Source: Reyranella sp. (GTDB lineage Bacteria; Pseudomonadota; Alphaproteobacteria; Reyranellales; Reyranellaceae). From it: a stretch of 64,000 bases of DNA. The notes beneath the pieces were generated by a model. The model did not search any database. It had not been told where the DNA came from and was given only the letters and a program-made list of their open reading frames with translations. Positions 34,320 through 47,500 of this stretch are shown piece after piece. The stretch covers positions 62,001 through 126,000 of the forward strand of contig NZ_JAFKJN010000013.1 of the NCBI RefSeq assembly GCF_017305915.1, read 5' to 3'. Position 1 is the stretch's first letter, and every line of letters begins with the position of its first letter. A program made the position numbers and the translations under genes.

Positions 34320-34486
34320 GGAACGCCTTTCACGAGCATGGATATGCCGGCCAACCACGAGGGGCGGACCTGTCGAAGTTGCAATTTTTTCAGGATCTCG
34401 GAGGCGCTGCGAAAGCTGGAGCCGCAGCCAAGTCGTCAGTCCGTGTATCGACTGAGTTAATATGGTCTTTCCGACCGCACTTACAA
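34320..34486 (-). promoter_or_regulatory. Promoter and long leader of the cold-shock gene
   Basis: On the minus strand TTGTAA (34481-34486) is followed after 17 bases by ATATTA (34458-34463), a plausible promoter. Transcription would begin near 34450 and leave an untranslated leader of about 130 bases. Long leaders of this kind often control csp mRNA translation by temperature. The leader is conserved in the second, broken copy. Confidence 0.55.
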
Positions 34487-34553
34487 GGCCCCCGCCCGCC
34501 TAAGGAGAAAAAGCGCAGGGGGTGTGATCGGTAGTGCGTCTAACAATCCATCC

Positions 34554-34681
34554 TGTGGATAAATGGGAACGCCACTAGAACAAGTGTCAATAACATTAAT
34601 TGATTCAAGCTTCTATTTATCCCCTTGTTGACTAGAACAAAGAGCGTACAGTGCCGCACACACGCCGCGGACTTATCCGCA
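34554..34681. other. AT-rich segment with DnaA-box-like sites before recA
   Basis: One perfect DnaA box (TGTGGATAA, 34554-34562, the complement of TTATCCACA), one near box (TTATCCGCA, 34673-34681) and TTATCCCC at 34617-34624. The stretch 34590-34625 is unusually AT-rich for this window. ACTAGAACAA occurs twice, at 34574-34583 and 34631-34640. The recA promoter should lie here, but I cannot fix its -35 and -10. Confidence 0.45.
34567..34581. promoter_or_regulatory. LexA (SOS) box of recA
   Basis: GAAC-GCCACTA-GAAC is the exact alphaproteobacterial SOS box GAAC-N7-GAAC (GTTC-N7-GTTC on the other strand). It lies about 145 bases before the recA start. A second GAAC half-site in a repeated ACTAGAACAA context is at 34635-34638. 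Confidence 0.8.
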
Positions 34682-34724
34682 TTGCCGCCCCGAAGCGGGC
34701 CATGGGACATAGAGGAGGCAGCCA

Positions 34725-35795
<1,071 letters not shown>

Positions 35796-35854
35796 CGCTC
35801 AGCCCCTCGAGCGCTCACGCCGAAAGACAGGACTCTCCCCTGATCTTCGGTCTC

Positions 35855-35886
35855 CGGCGGTGCCGCCCCACGGCACCGCCGTTTTT
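35855..35886 (+). terminator. Rho-independent terminator of recA
   Basis: Perfect 11-bp stem CGGCGGTGCCG/CGGCACCGCCG around CCCCA, followed by TTTTT. It lies 60 bases after the recA stop. Confidence 0.93.
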
Positions 35887-35981
35887 ATTAGAGAGGGGGC
35901 CCCCTGCCGACAGGAAGAAGGGGGATTGACACTCTGAGACTCCTGCCGGGAAAGCGCGACGCCATCGGCATCCGCCAGGTC

Positions 35982-36701
35982 TCACGACTTGAGACTCGTG
36001 AGACTCCCGAGGAATCTCTGGACCCATTCCGTACCCGGTCGCCGCTTCGCGGAGACGGGCCTCTTGCGGCTCCAGGCGAAGAGCAAGGCCAGGGGGAACC
36101 AGGTGTCGCTCTCGTCCTGCAGCCGCCGCGCGCCGGCCGACAGCTTCGGCACCGGCACCGGCGTCACGCCTTCCTGCGCCGGTCCCGCACAAAGCTCGGC
36201 CGGCGAGGTCACGAGATATTCGCGGCAAACCAGCGGCCGGTCGGGATGGATCGAGCAGCTCTCCTTCTCGAGGAACGGGCAGGGCACGCCCAGGGCGAAG
36301 TACGCCAGCGACAACGCCCGATCAGACCGGGCGGACTCCCGGTCGCTGCGGGTTGCACGCTCGGCCAGGCCCGCCCGGGCGATCGCCGCTTCCGCCGCCG
36401 CGAACCGTGTTCGCACCGCCTTGCGCCGCTCCCGGGGCATCGCCTCGATCAGCGCCAGCAGCGCTTCACCCTCGGTGCGCGAGATCGGCACGAGCTGGCG
36501 GCAGCAGGCGCCGCAGCCCTTGCGGCAGGAGATAGCCTTGCCCTTCTCCGCGGCCTCGACCACCGCGTTCACCAGCCCCTCCAGGGCCGGCAGCACGGCG
36601 GTCGCGGCCACCGGGCGGGTGGGGACGGTGAGCGGATGGGCGATCTGAAGGTCGCCGACCTTGAGACGGAGAGTTGCCGTGGATTGGCCTGTTTCGGCCA
36701 T
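35982..36701 (-). CDS. YkgJ-family cysteine-cluster protein
   Basis: A 239-residue cytoplasmic protein with the zinc/iron-chelating cluster of the YkgJ/DUF family: [16 protein letters not shown] at about 59-74, then [20 protein letters not shown] and a final Cys in AELC. Such clusters bind Zn or Fe-S; the function is not established. It diverges from alaS across 60 bases. Confidence 0.85.
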   Translation of the reverse strand: MAETGQSTATLRLKVGDLQIAHPLTVPTRPVAATAVLPALEGLVNAVVEAAEKGKAISCRKGCGACCRQLVPISRTEGEALLALIEAMPRERRKAVRTRFAAAEAAIARAGLAERATRSDRESARSDRALSLAYFALGVPCPFLEKESCSIHPDRPLVCREYLVTSPAELCAGPAQEGVTPVPVPKLSAGARRLQDESDTWFPLALLFAWSRKRPVSAKRRPGTEWVQRFLGSLTSLKS

Positions 36702-36761
36702 GAATCGCCGTTTCCCGCGTTGTGGACTAGGCCGCCGCGCGCACGCTACAAGGACCGCATT

Positions 36762-39415
<2,654 letters not shown>

Positions 39416-39416
<1 letters not shown>

Positions 39417-39766
39417 TGCGGCGCCTCGGCCTCCTCGCGATCCTGCTGCTGGCGGCGTGCGCACAGCAGCAGCAGGACGACTCCGCGCGGGCGGCGAGCG
39501 ATGCCAAGGCCAACGCCAGTCCGGAGAAGTACGCGCGCGACCGCGAGCTGTGCCGCGCGACCGTCAACGACTACATGAAGACCCGGCGCAACATCGACGA
39601 TTCGCGCCGCGAAGTGTTCGCCGGCAACTACGAGCGCTACGGCCAGACCACGCTGCCGAGCGACATGGCGAATTACGACGACGTCCGCCGCTCCGATCGG
39701 CTGATCGCCAACTGCATGGAACAGCGCGGCTATTCGCAGCCGCAGCGGTCGTGGTGGCAGCGCTGA
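39416..39766 (+). CDS. Small lipoprotein
   Basis: A 116-residue protein with a lipoprotein signal peptide ending in LLLAAC. The mature part starts with a run of Gln (AQQQQDDS) and holds two further cysteines (ELCRAT, NCMEQRGY) in a pattern common in small alphaproteobacterial lipoproteins. Its start overlaps the alaS stop, so it is co-expressed. Function is unknown. Confidence 0.78.
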
Positions 39767-39767
39767 G

Positions 39768-39911
39768 CTAGTCGCCCTTCTTCTTCGGCGCCGGGGCAGG
39801 CTCGGTGATCGACACCGGATCGCTGGCCGGGAAGGTGTCTTCCAGCGCACGGTCGAGCTTCTCGTCCAGGCTGGGTTCGTGGTCGTGGGGCTTGGGCTTC
39901 TTGGAATCCAT
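39768..39911 (-). CDS. Short acidic protein with TFPASDP motif
   Basis: A 47-residue charged protein. The motif LEDTFPASDPVSIT is one that I know from many short, uncharacterised alphaproteobacterial proteins, which supports this as a real gene. It is probably disordered. It is convergent with the lipoprotein gene, one base apart. Confidence 0.7.
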   Translation of the reverse strand: MDSKKPKPHDHEPSLDEKLDRALEDTFPASDPVSITEPAPAPKKKGD

Positions 39912-40016
39912 GGCAGGGAGGGAACGCCGCGCCCGCCCGCGAGTTGCCTTCAAATCGCCGACACGCCGACGCCGCACCGCGCTTCAATGACCCTGACGCA
40001 AACTGGGAGAATGCCC

Positions 40017-40454
40017 GTGATCCGCAAAGCCGTGATCGCCGCCGCGCTGGTCCTGTCCGGCTGCGCGCAGGTGCCGATGGCCGACCCGCAGGCCGACCAG
40101 GCGGCCAAGGCCTTTCCGCCGCCCGCGCCCGGCAAGGGTGCGCTCTATGTCTATCGCACCGGCTACATGGGCCTCGCCCGACCGATCGACGTGCAGGTCG
40201 TCGGCGGCCGCACCGCGCAGCTCGGCTCCAACACCTATCTGCGGCTCGAGGGCCCGCCGGGCCCGATCGAGGTCGATTGCAGGATCGGCGACAAGACCGG
40301 CGCCGGCCAGGTGCTGATCGACGAGGGCGGCACGCGATTCGTCGAGGTGTCGATGAAGATCGGCGCGCTGCTGCCGGGCTGCGAGGTCGCCGAGGTCGCG
40401 CCGCAGGACGGACAGGCCGCCGTGCAACACAGCCAGCGCGTCACGGTGCAGTAG
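40017..40454 (+). CDS. DUF2846-like lipoprotein
   Basis: A 145-residue protein with a lipoprotein signal (AAALVLSGC). The domain [20 protein letters not shown] and [18 protein letters not shown] resembles DUF2846, beta-rich outer-membrane or periplasmic lipoproteins of unknown role. I prefer the GTG at 40017, which lies 7 bases after GGAG, to the ATG at 40011, which is too close. Its 3' end overlaps that of the convergent cyclase gene by 14 bases. Confidence 0.75.
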   Translation: MIRKAVIAAALVLSGCAQVPMADPQADQAAKAFPPPAPGKGALYVYRTGYMGLARPIDVQVVGGRTAQLGSNTYLRLEGPPGPIEVDCRIGDKTGAGQVLIDEGGTRFVEVSMKIGALLPGCEVAEVAPQDGQAAVQHSQRVTVQ

Positions 40455-41385
40455 CCGTCGTCCTCGGAGTCTCGGCGAGCTCCTTGAGGCGGATCTCGGC
40501 CAGGGCGACGAACTCGCCGGTCGGATACTTGTCGAGATAGGCCCGCAGCGATTCGATGTTGTCGAGCTCGCGCACCGAGTCCCAGAAGGCGAGCTCGATC
40601 TCGCGCTCCGCCGGATCGCGCGCGGCGCCGCCCGAGTCGAGCAGCTCGGCCAGCCGTGCCCGTGCGAGCGTCGCGAAGGCGCCACCGGGATACTGCTCGA
40701 GGTAGGCCTCGTAGTCTGCGGCGCGCAGGCTGTCCTTGATCGAGTCCCAGAACACCAGCTCGACCGCCTTGGGGTCGGGAGCGGCTGCGGTGGCCGCCTT
40801 GGGGGGCTCGGTCTGGAGCGCGATCGGCTCGGGCGTCGGCGGCGGCGTGGGCTTGCCTTCGCGCGGTAGGATGCGGAAGCAGCGCACCGGCTGGGCGATG
40901 TTCTTGACCGCCTGCTCGCCCAGGTCCTCGAACATATGCGGCAGCTTGTGCCGGATCTGGTCTCGCACGCCGCGCGATATGCAGATTCCGCCCGGCTCGG
41001 CGAGGCCTTCGAGGCGGGCGGCGATATTGACGCCATCCCCGAAGATGTCGCCATCCTTGACCATCACGTCGCCGACATTGATGCCGATACGGAATTTCAG
41101 CCGCTTGGCTTCGTCGAGCGGCGCGTTGGCGAAGGCAAGCTCGCGCTGGATGTCGACCGCGCAGTCCACCGCCGCGAAGACCGAAGCGAACTCGGCCAGC
41201 ACGCTGTCGCCGGCGGTGTTGAAGATCCGCCCGCCGTGCTGGGCGATCAGTTCATCGGTGATGCTGCGATGGGCCGACAGGATCGCGAGCGTGCCCTCCT
41301 CGTCGATCTCCATCATCCGGCTGTAACCTTCGACGTCGGCGGCCAGGATGGCGACGAGTTTCCGTTCGAGAGGAGGGGCTTCCAT
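40441..41385 (-). CDS. Class III adenylate/guanylate cyclase with C-terminal repeats
   Basis: A 314-residue soluble protein. Residues 8-175 are a class III cyclase domain: [20 protein letters not shown] holds the first metal aspartate, [15 protein letters not shown] the dimer region, and [20 protein letters not shown] the second metal site. The C-terminal third has two copies of a unit of about 35 residues ([40 protein letters not shown], each followed by Y-L-x-x-YP-x-G-x-F). The same unit occurs in other bacterial cyclase and caspase-like proteins as an interaction module. It would make cAMP in response to an unknown partner. Confidence 0.88.
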   Translation of the reverse strand: MEAPPLERKLVAILAADVEGYSRMMEIDEEGTLAILSAHRSITDELIAQHGGRIFNTAGDSVLAEFASVFAAVDCAVDIQRELAFANAPLDEAKRLKFRIGINVGDVMVKDGDIFGDGVNIAARLEGLAEPGGICISRGVRDQIRHKLPHMFEDLGEQAVKNIAQPVRCFRILPREGKPTPPPTPEPIALQTEPPKAATAAAPDPKAVELVFWDSIKDSLRAADYEAYLEQYPGGAFATLARARLAELLDSGGAARDPAEREIELAFWDSVRELDNIESLRAYLDKYPTGEFVALAEIRLKELAETPRTTATAP

Positions 41386-41454
41386 ATCTACCTAACGGCT
41401 CGGAGGCGCCGCGGTGGCGGCGGATAACCGACAAATTTGTGCTACGGTCCGAAA

Positions 41455-42147
41455 ATGCGGCGGTTCCTGGGTAGTCTCCTTGCGTTGGCCTGCCTTGCGG
41501 GAACCGCGCGGGCGGCCGACGAGCTGGCCTCGGCCGGGTCGTTCTCCTACATGCTGACGGGCGGCGGGCAGCCGGTCTATGCCGTCATCCTGATGCCGGG
41601 CGGACCGGGCATCCTCGATCCTCAGATCGGCACCGGCGGCAGGCTGGCTTTCCGCGCCGGCGGCAACTTCCTCGTTCGCTCGCGCGCGCTGTTCGCGACC
41701 GGCCCGTTCGTCTCGGCCTCGACCGACGCCACGACCTCGTCCGACCGCATCCTGGCCATCGTCGGCGACCTGCAGAAGCGTTTCGGTCCGCTCAAGGTCT
41801 ACATGGTCGGCACGTCGCGCAGCACCGAATCGACGATGGCCCTGTCGATGCCGCTCGACGGCAAGGTCGCGGGCTTCGTGCATTCCTCGTCGATGAACGG
41901 CATCGCCACCTTCGATCCGCGCAAGTTCAGGAGCCGGCACCTGATCGTGCTGCACCGCATGGACGCCTGCCGGGTCACCCGCCCGTCATCGGGCGAGGCG
42001 TCGCATCGCAACTACGGCACCGAGCTGATCGAGATGGACGGCGGCAAATCGACCGGCGACGACTGCGAGGCCTTCGCCTATCACGGCTACAACGGCATCG
42101 AGCGCGAGACCGTCGACAAGATCAAAGCCTGGATCGTCGCGAAGTAG
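41455..42147 (+). CDS. Secreted alpha/beta-hydrolase-like protein
   Basis: A 230-residue protein with a signal peptide (MRRFLGSLLALACLAGTARA). The mature part looks like an alpha/beta hydrolase (YAVILMPGGPGILDPQIGTG; VYMVGTSRSTESTMALSM, where Ser in GTSRS would be the nucleophile; HRMDACRVT and AYHGYNGIERETVDKI near the Asp/His positions). It is probably periplasmic. Substrate unknown. Confidence 0.68.
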   Translation: MRRFLGSLLALACLAGTARAADELASAGSFSYMLTGGGQPVYAVILMPGGPGILDPQIGTGGRLAFRAGGNFLVRSRALFATGPFVSASTDATTSSDRILAIVGDLQKRFGPLKVYMVGTSRSTESTMALSMPLDGKVAGFVHSSSMNGIATFDPRKFRSRHLIVLHRMDACRVTRPSSGEASHRNYGTELIEMDGGKSTGDDCEAFAYHGYNGIERETVDKIKAWIVAK

Positions 42148-42150
42148 GCC

Positions 42151-43335
42151 TCAGCCGAGGAAGCTGTTGTCGGGGTCGCCGTTCAGCATGACCTTGCCGA
42201 CGGTCTCGAAATGCGCCTCGCGCGACTGGATCTGCTGCGACAGCGTGTGGATGTCGCGGAAGCGCCGCTCGAATGGCGTGCCGAGGAAGATCGCCGAGGT
42301 GCCGGCCGCCTTGTAGACCGCATCGGTGACGTCGAGCGCGGCGCGGATCGCCTGGCTGCAGCCCAGCCGCACCCGCGCGCGGTCGGCCGAGGCCAGCGGC
42401 TCGATGTCGTCGGCGCCAGCCCAGCACTCCTTCAGGATGTCGACCAAGTAAGCGCGCGCCGAGCCGAGGGCGGCCTCGTTGTGCGCCACCATCGACTGCA
42501 CCACCGGGTTGTCGGCCAGCCGCGCCATGTAGCGCGGCACCTTGTCGACGGTGAGCGCCATGAAGGCCTCGTGCATGGCGCGGGCGATGCCGAGCGCTAC
42601 GCCGGCGACGCCGACGGCATAGAGGCCCTGGGTGGTGAAGGCGTAGAGCGGCCCGCGGTCGCGGCGCAAGGTCGGGTCCTCGCGCGTGCCGGAGAACGCC
42701 TCCGCCACGAACACATCGGTGATGGAATAGCCCTCCGACGCCGTGCCGCGCATGCCGAGCGTGTTCCAGTCGCGGATCGGCGTGACGCGGTCCTTGGGCA
42801 TCAGCAGGGTGCGCACGGTCGGCCGGCCGAAGCGGTTCAGCCTGAGCGAGCCGTCCGGCTCGACGACGTGGCAGTGCGCGCCCATCCAGTTGGCCTGGCG
42901 CGAGCCCGAGGCGAAGTGCCATTCGCCGGTGACCCGGTAGCCGCCGGGCGCCGCAATGGCGCGATGCTGGTTGGGCGGGCCCCAGGCGATCAGCCCGCGC
43001 GGGTCGCTGTAGATGGTGCGCGCCGCCTCGATCGGGATGTAGGGCGCGATCAGGGCCGAGCTGTTGGCGACGAAGCTGTTCCAGCCGACCGAGCCGTCGC
43101 ACCGGGCGATCTCCTCGATGGCGCGCATGTAGACCCAGGGCTCGACCTGATCGCCGCCGACCGAGCGCGGCAGCAGCATGCGGAACAGCCTCGCCTCGTG
43201 CAGCTGGCCGAGCAGCGGCTCGGGGATTTCCTGCGTCCGCTCGATCTCGTCGGCGGCGGCCTCGAGCGCGGTGGCGAGGGCACGCGCCCGCGCCACCGGA
43301 TCGGCTTTGACGGGCAAGGCGGTGACAGTGCTCAT
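42151..43335 (-). CDS. Acyl-CoA-dehydrogenase-like flavin monooxygenase
   Basis: A 394-residue protein with the acyl-CoA dehydrogenase fold but without the YEGTNG catalytic-base motif. The sequence PRSVGGDQVEPWVYMRAIEE, RCDGSVGWNSFVANSSALI and GMRGTASEGYSITDVFV is typical of the HsaA/DszC/p-hydroxyphenylacetate-hydroxylase-like group (two-component, reduced-flavin monooxygenases). The reductase partner is not adjacent. The substrate could be an aromatic or sulfur compound; this is inference from the family. Confidence 0.87.
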   Translation of the reverse strand: MSTVTALPVKADPVARARALATALEAAADEIERTQEIPEPLLGQLHEARLFRMLLPRSVGGDQVEPWVYMRAIEEIARCDGSVGWNSFVANSSALIAPYIPIEAARTIYSDPRGLIAWGPPNQHRAIAAPGGYRVTGEWHFASGSRQANWMGAHCHVVEPDGSLRLNRFGRPTVRTLLMPKDRVTPIRDWNTLGMRGTASEGYSITDVFVAEAFSGTREDPTLRRDRGPLYAFTTQGLYAVGVAGVALGIARAMHEAFMALTVDKVPRYMARLADNPVVQSMVAHNEAALGSARAYLVDILKECWAGADDIEPLASADRARVRLGCSQAIRAALDVTDAVYKAAGTSAIFLGTPFERRFRDIHTLSQQIQSREAHFETVGKVMLNGDPDNSFLG

Positions 43336-43401
43336 ACAGGACCCTCCGCGAGGCTGGCCCGATTGGGCGCCGCCGCGCGCGAGCGTGTCAATGGAGCGAA
43401 A

Positions 43402-43641
43402 CTAGTACTGCCGGATCGCGGAAGAGGCGTTGACCGGCTGCGGCCACAGCGAGGCCGGGGCGCAATCGTTGGAGCGGCGGCGATAGTCGAACGCCGGGCG
43501 CAGCAAGGCTTGGTCGATGACCGGGCCCTGATCGGCCGGAGCCTGCTTCGACATGTGCCAAGCCTGCACAGCCGTGGCCGCTCCGAAGGTGAAGGCTACT
43601 CCGAAGACGAACATCAGAGCGCCCACCAGGACGTGGTTCAC
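43402..43641 (-). CDS. Small single-pass membrane protein
   Basis: A 79-residue frame starting with GTG at 43641, preceded by GGGAG at 7 bases. One transmembrane helix is at about residues 4-25 (VLVGALMFVFGVAFTFGAAT), and the tail has one Cys and is disordered. Upstream frame continues without features. Function is unknown. Confidence 0.5.
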   Translation of the reverse strand: MNHVLVGALMFVFGVAFTFGAATAVQAWHMSKQAPADQGPVIDQALLRPAFDYRRRSNDCAPASLWPQPVNASSAIRQY

Positions 43642-43762
43642 ACCTGAACTCCCAAGTACGGGGCGACCCATCCCACCGGGCCGCGAACGCCTTTTAAGGC
43701 TTTTGGCGCGCAAAGGCAAAGGGGCCCGGATTTTCCCCCGCTCCGGAGGTTGCCGGCCAAAG

Positions 43763-43789
43763 AAAAAGGCGGCCCGGGGGCCGCCTTTT
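43763..43789 (-). terminator. Terminator of the OmpA-family lipoprotein gene
   Basis: GGCGGCC (43768-43774) pairs with GGCCGCC (43779-43785), flanked by AAAAA and TTTT, so on the minus strand the stem is followed by TTTTTC. It lies about 20 bases after the stop. Confidence 0.85.
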
Positions 43790-43808
43790 CCGTCGATGTC
43801 AGGATGCC

Positions 43809-44483
43809 TTAGGCCGGCGTGTAGGGACGGCCCGGCCAGCGATAGCCAGGAGCCGGCAGCGGGATCTTGGCCTTGATGTGGGCGTCCTCGAGGACCGGGA
43901 TGCCTTCGGCATAGTTGCCGGCTTCGCACTTGGCGATCGCCGCGGCCTCGACCGTGTCGACCTGCGCGTTGCGATACTGGCGCCACTTGTCGCTCAACGC
44001 CTTACAGTAGGAGCGGGGATCGGCGAAGACCGCCGGCACCGCGGCCTGGCCCTCGCCGATGACGATCTCGACACGACGGTTCTGCGGCTCGCGCACGCCG
44101 TCGGCGGTCGGGACGAGCGGCTGGGTCTCGCCCTTGCCGATCACCTGGATCGCGCCGGCCGGCACGCCGTTGCGAACGAGCGAGTCCTTGACCGCGTTCG
44201 CGCGACGCAGCGACAGCGCCATGTTGTAGTTCTCGGGGCCGGAGCGGTCGGCATGACCGGTCGCGACGACGCGGGCAGCACCCGTCTGCTTGAAGGCAGC
44301 GGCCGCCTGGCCGATCGTGCTCTCAGCCTGCGGGGAAAGGTTGTAGCGATCCCAATCGAAGAAGACCATGAACGAGGTCGCCTGTGCAGGCTGGGGCTGC
44401 GCAGGTGGAGGCGGTGGAGGCTCGCTGCTGCAGGCGGCGACGAGAGAAGCGGCAGCGAACGCAATGAGAAGTTTCTTAATCAT
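43809..44483 (-). CDS. OmpA-family lipoprotein
   Basis: A 224-residue protein with lipoprotein signal (AAASLVAACSS) and a proline/glutamine linker (PPPPPPAQPQPAQ). The OmpA peptidoglycan-binding domain covers about 40-145: FFDWDRYNLSPQAESTIGQA, VVATGHADRSGPENYNMALS and NRRVEIVIG. It would tie the outer membrane to peptidoglycan, like Pal. The C-terminal 75 residues are an extra domain with two cysteines. It is a single gene with its own terminator. Confidence 0.92.
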   Translation of the reverse strand: MIKKLLIAFAAASLVAACSSEPPPPPPAQPQPAQATSFMVFFDWDRYNLSPQAESTIGQAAAAFKQTGAARVVATGHADRSGPENYNMALSLRRANAVKDSLVRNGVPAGAIQVIGKGETQPLVPTADGVREPQNRRVEIVIGEGQAAVPAVFADPRSYCKALSDKWRQYRNAQVDTVEAAAIAKCEAGNYAEGIPVLEDAHIKAKIPLPAPGYRWPGRPYTPA

Positions 44484-44565
44484 CTAGCAGATCCCCCATC
44501 GGGTAGGTGGGCTGACGAACCTAACGAAGAGTTCCCGCCACGGTTCCGCCCTATTCGAAATTTTC

Positions 44566-47500
44566 CTACTCCGCGGCCTGTTTTGCAACCGACGGATGAC
44601 GCCACCGATACAAAAGATCATCTTGTTTGCGCCGCGCCTTGGCGAGGTGGGCATCCTTCACGTGACCGTAACCGCGGATGTCGTCGGGGATCGATGCCAG
44701 CCCGACCGCAAGGGAATGATTGTTTTGGGCGAGTCCCCCCAATAGCTCGTCGATCAGCCCCTCATACTCGCGAATCAGGGCGCGTTCCTGCCGGCGCTCG
44801 GCGCTGTAGCCGAAGATGTCGAACGCCGTGCCGCGCAATCCCTTGAGCTTCGCCAGCACCCGGAAGGCTGTGACCATCCAGGGGCCAAACTCCTGTTTCT
44901 TCAAATGGTTGGTCTTGGGGTCGCGCTCGGCGAGCAACGGCGGCGCGAGGTGAAACTTGAGCTTGTAATCACCTTCGAACTGGCCGTTGAGTTGGGCAGC
45001 GAAGGCCGCGTCGGTGAAAAGCCGCGCGACTTCGTACTCGTCCTTGTAAGCGAGCAGCTTGGCATAGTAGCGCGCCACCGCCTGGGTGAGCGCCGTTTCG
45101 CCCGGCATCGTCCTCTGCTCGACGGTGCGCGCGCGCTCGACCAGCGCGCGATAGCGCTCGGCGAGGGCTGCATTCTGGTAACCGGTGAGGTGCTTGACCC
45201 GGCTCGCGATGACGTCGTCGACGGTCGAGATCCGTCGCAGCGGCACGACATTGTCGGCCGGCGGCGTGATCAGCGCCTCGACCGCGGCACGGTCCGCCGC
45301 GGCGCGGCGGCCCCAGCGAAAGGCGCCGAGATTCATCGGTACCGCCGTGCCGTTCAGCTCGATCGCGCGCTCGAGCGACTCGTGGCCGATCGGGATCAGG
45401 CCCTTCTGGTAGGCGTAGCCCAGCATGAAGAGGTTGGTGGCGATCGAATCGCCCATCAGCGCGGTGGCGAGCTGGCTCGCTTCGAGGAAGTCGCAGGCAT
45501 CGGCGCCGGCCGCCGCCTCGATCGAGAGCTTCAGCGTGTTCGACGGGAAGGCAAGATCGGGATGGCGCGTGAAGTCGCCGGTGATGGTTTCCTGCGTGTT
45601 GACGATGGCCTTCGACGCGCCGGGCTCGAGCTTGGCGAGCGCATCGGGGCTGGCGCTGACGACCAGGTCGCACCCAAGCAGCAGGTTGGCGCCGCCGGCG
45701 CCCAGCCGCACCGCATGCAGCGCCTCGGGCGAGGCGCCGACGCGCACGTGGCTGATGACTGCGCCGCCCTTCTGCGCCATGCCGAGCTGGTCAAGCACGG
45801 TGGCGCCCTTGCCTTCGATGTGCGCGGCCATGCCCATGATGGCACCGATGGTCACGACACCGGTGCCGCCGATGCCGGTGATCAGCACGCCGTAGGGATG
45901 GTCGGCGACCGACGGCAGCGCGGGCGCGGCCGGCAGCGGCGACTCGGCCGGCTTGTCGGCGGCCTTGGCGACGGCCGCTTTGCCTCCCATCGCCTTACCG
46001 TGGCGCAGGCTGCCGCCTTCGACCGTCACGAAGCTCGGGCAGAAGCCGTTGAGGCACGAGAAGTCCTTGTTGCAGGACGACTGGTCGATGGCGCGCTTGG
46101 TGCCGAACTCGGTCTCGACCGGTGTCACCGACAGGCAGTTCGAGGCAACCGAGCAGTCGCCGCAGCCCTCGCAGACCGCCTGGTTGATGAACACCCGCTT
46201 GTTGGGATCGGGGTAGGTGCCGCGCTTGCGGCGGCGGCGCTTCTCGGCGGCGCAGGTCTGATCGTAGATCAGCACCGACACGCCCTTATACTCGCGCAGG
46301 CTCCGCTGCACCTCGTCGAGCTCGTCGCGGTGATGGAAGGTGACGCCCGGCGCCCATTCGGTGCCGATCGGATACTTGTCGGGGTCGTCGCTCACCAGTG
46401 CGATGCGGCGCACGCCCTCGGCATGGGCCTGCTGGCTGATCGTCCAGGGATGGACGTTGCCGTCGTGCGGCTGGCCCCCGGTCATGGCGACGGCGTCGTT
46501 GTACAGGATCTTGTAGGTGATGGTGGTGTTGGTCGCGACCGCCTGGCGCAACGCAAGATAGCCCGAGTGGAAATAGGTGCCGTCGCCCAGGTTCTGGAAG
46601 ACGTGCGGCATCTCGGTGAAGTGCGACGCGCCGACCCACGGCGCGCCCTCGGCGCCCATGTGGGTGAAGGTCTTGGTGTTGCGCTCCATGCCGATCGCCA
46701 GCGTATGGCAGCCGATGCCGGCCATCGCCATCGAGCCGTCGGGCACCTTGGTCGAGGTGTTGTGCGGGCAGCCGGAGCAGAAATAGGGGACGCGGGCCAT
46801 GCCGGCCTCGTTGCGCACCTGGCGCCCGGCCTTGCGCTTCAGCCCGTCGAAGCGCTGCTTGGTGTGCTCGCTGAAGGCCTCCAGGCCGAGCCGCGCCACC
46901 AGCGCCGATCCGATCTCGAACGGCGTGAGCTCGCCATCGGACTTGAACAGCTTCTGGCCGCGCTCGTCGGTCTTGCCGACCACGACCGGCCGGCGGTCGG
47001 CCGGCGCGTTGAACAGCGCGTCTTTTAATTGCTGCTCGATGATGGACCGCTTCTCCTCGACGACGAGGATTTCGCGCTTGCCCTCGGCGAAGGCGACGGC
47101 GCCCTGCGTCTCGAGCGGCCAGGCCATCGCCACCTTGTAAACGGCGATGCCGAGGCGTTCGGCCTCGGCATCGTCGATGCCAAGCTCGTCGAGGGCCTGG
47201 CGGACATCGAGATAGGACTTGCCGACCGTGACGATGCCGAAGCGCGCGTCCGGGCGGCCCAGCATAAGTCGGTCGAGCCGGTTGGCGCGCCAGTAGGCGA
47301 GCGCCGCCGGATGCTTCACGGTGATGACGCGGCGCTCCTGGCCGAGCCAGTCGTCCGGCCAGCGGATGTGCAGGCCGTCGGGCGGCAGGATGAAGTCGGT
47401 CGGGAGGTGAATCTCGACCCGGTGGGGATCGACAAGGACCGACGCCGAGGAATCGGCCGTCTCGGCCAGCACCTTGAAGCCGACCCACAAGCCGGAATAG

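Noticed and set aside
34554..34681. Chromosomal replication origin
   Set aside because: Only one perfect DnaA box and near matches; no dnaA, hemE, parAB or gidA genes nearby. Kept only as a possible DnaA-controlled promoter.
44905..47028. Long plus-strand frame inside the indolepyruvate oxidoreductase gene
   Set aside because: Antisense to a gene with full-length family match; no domain is recognisable in the plus-strand product.
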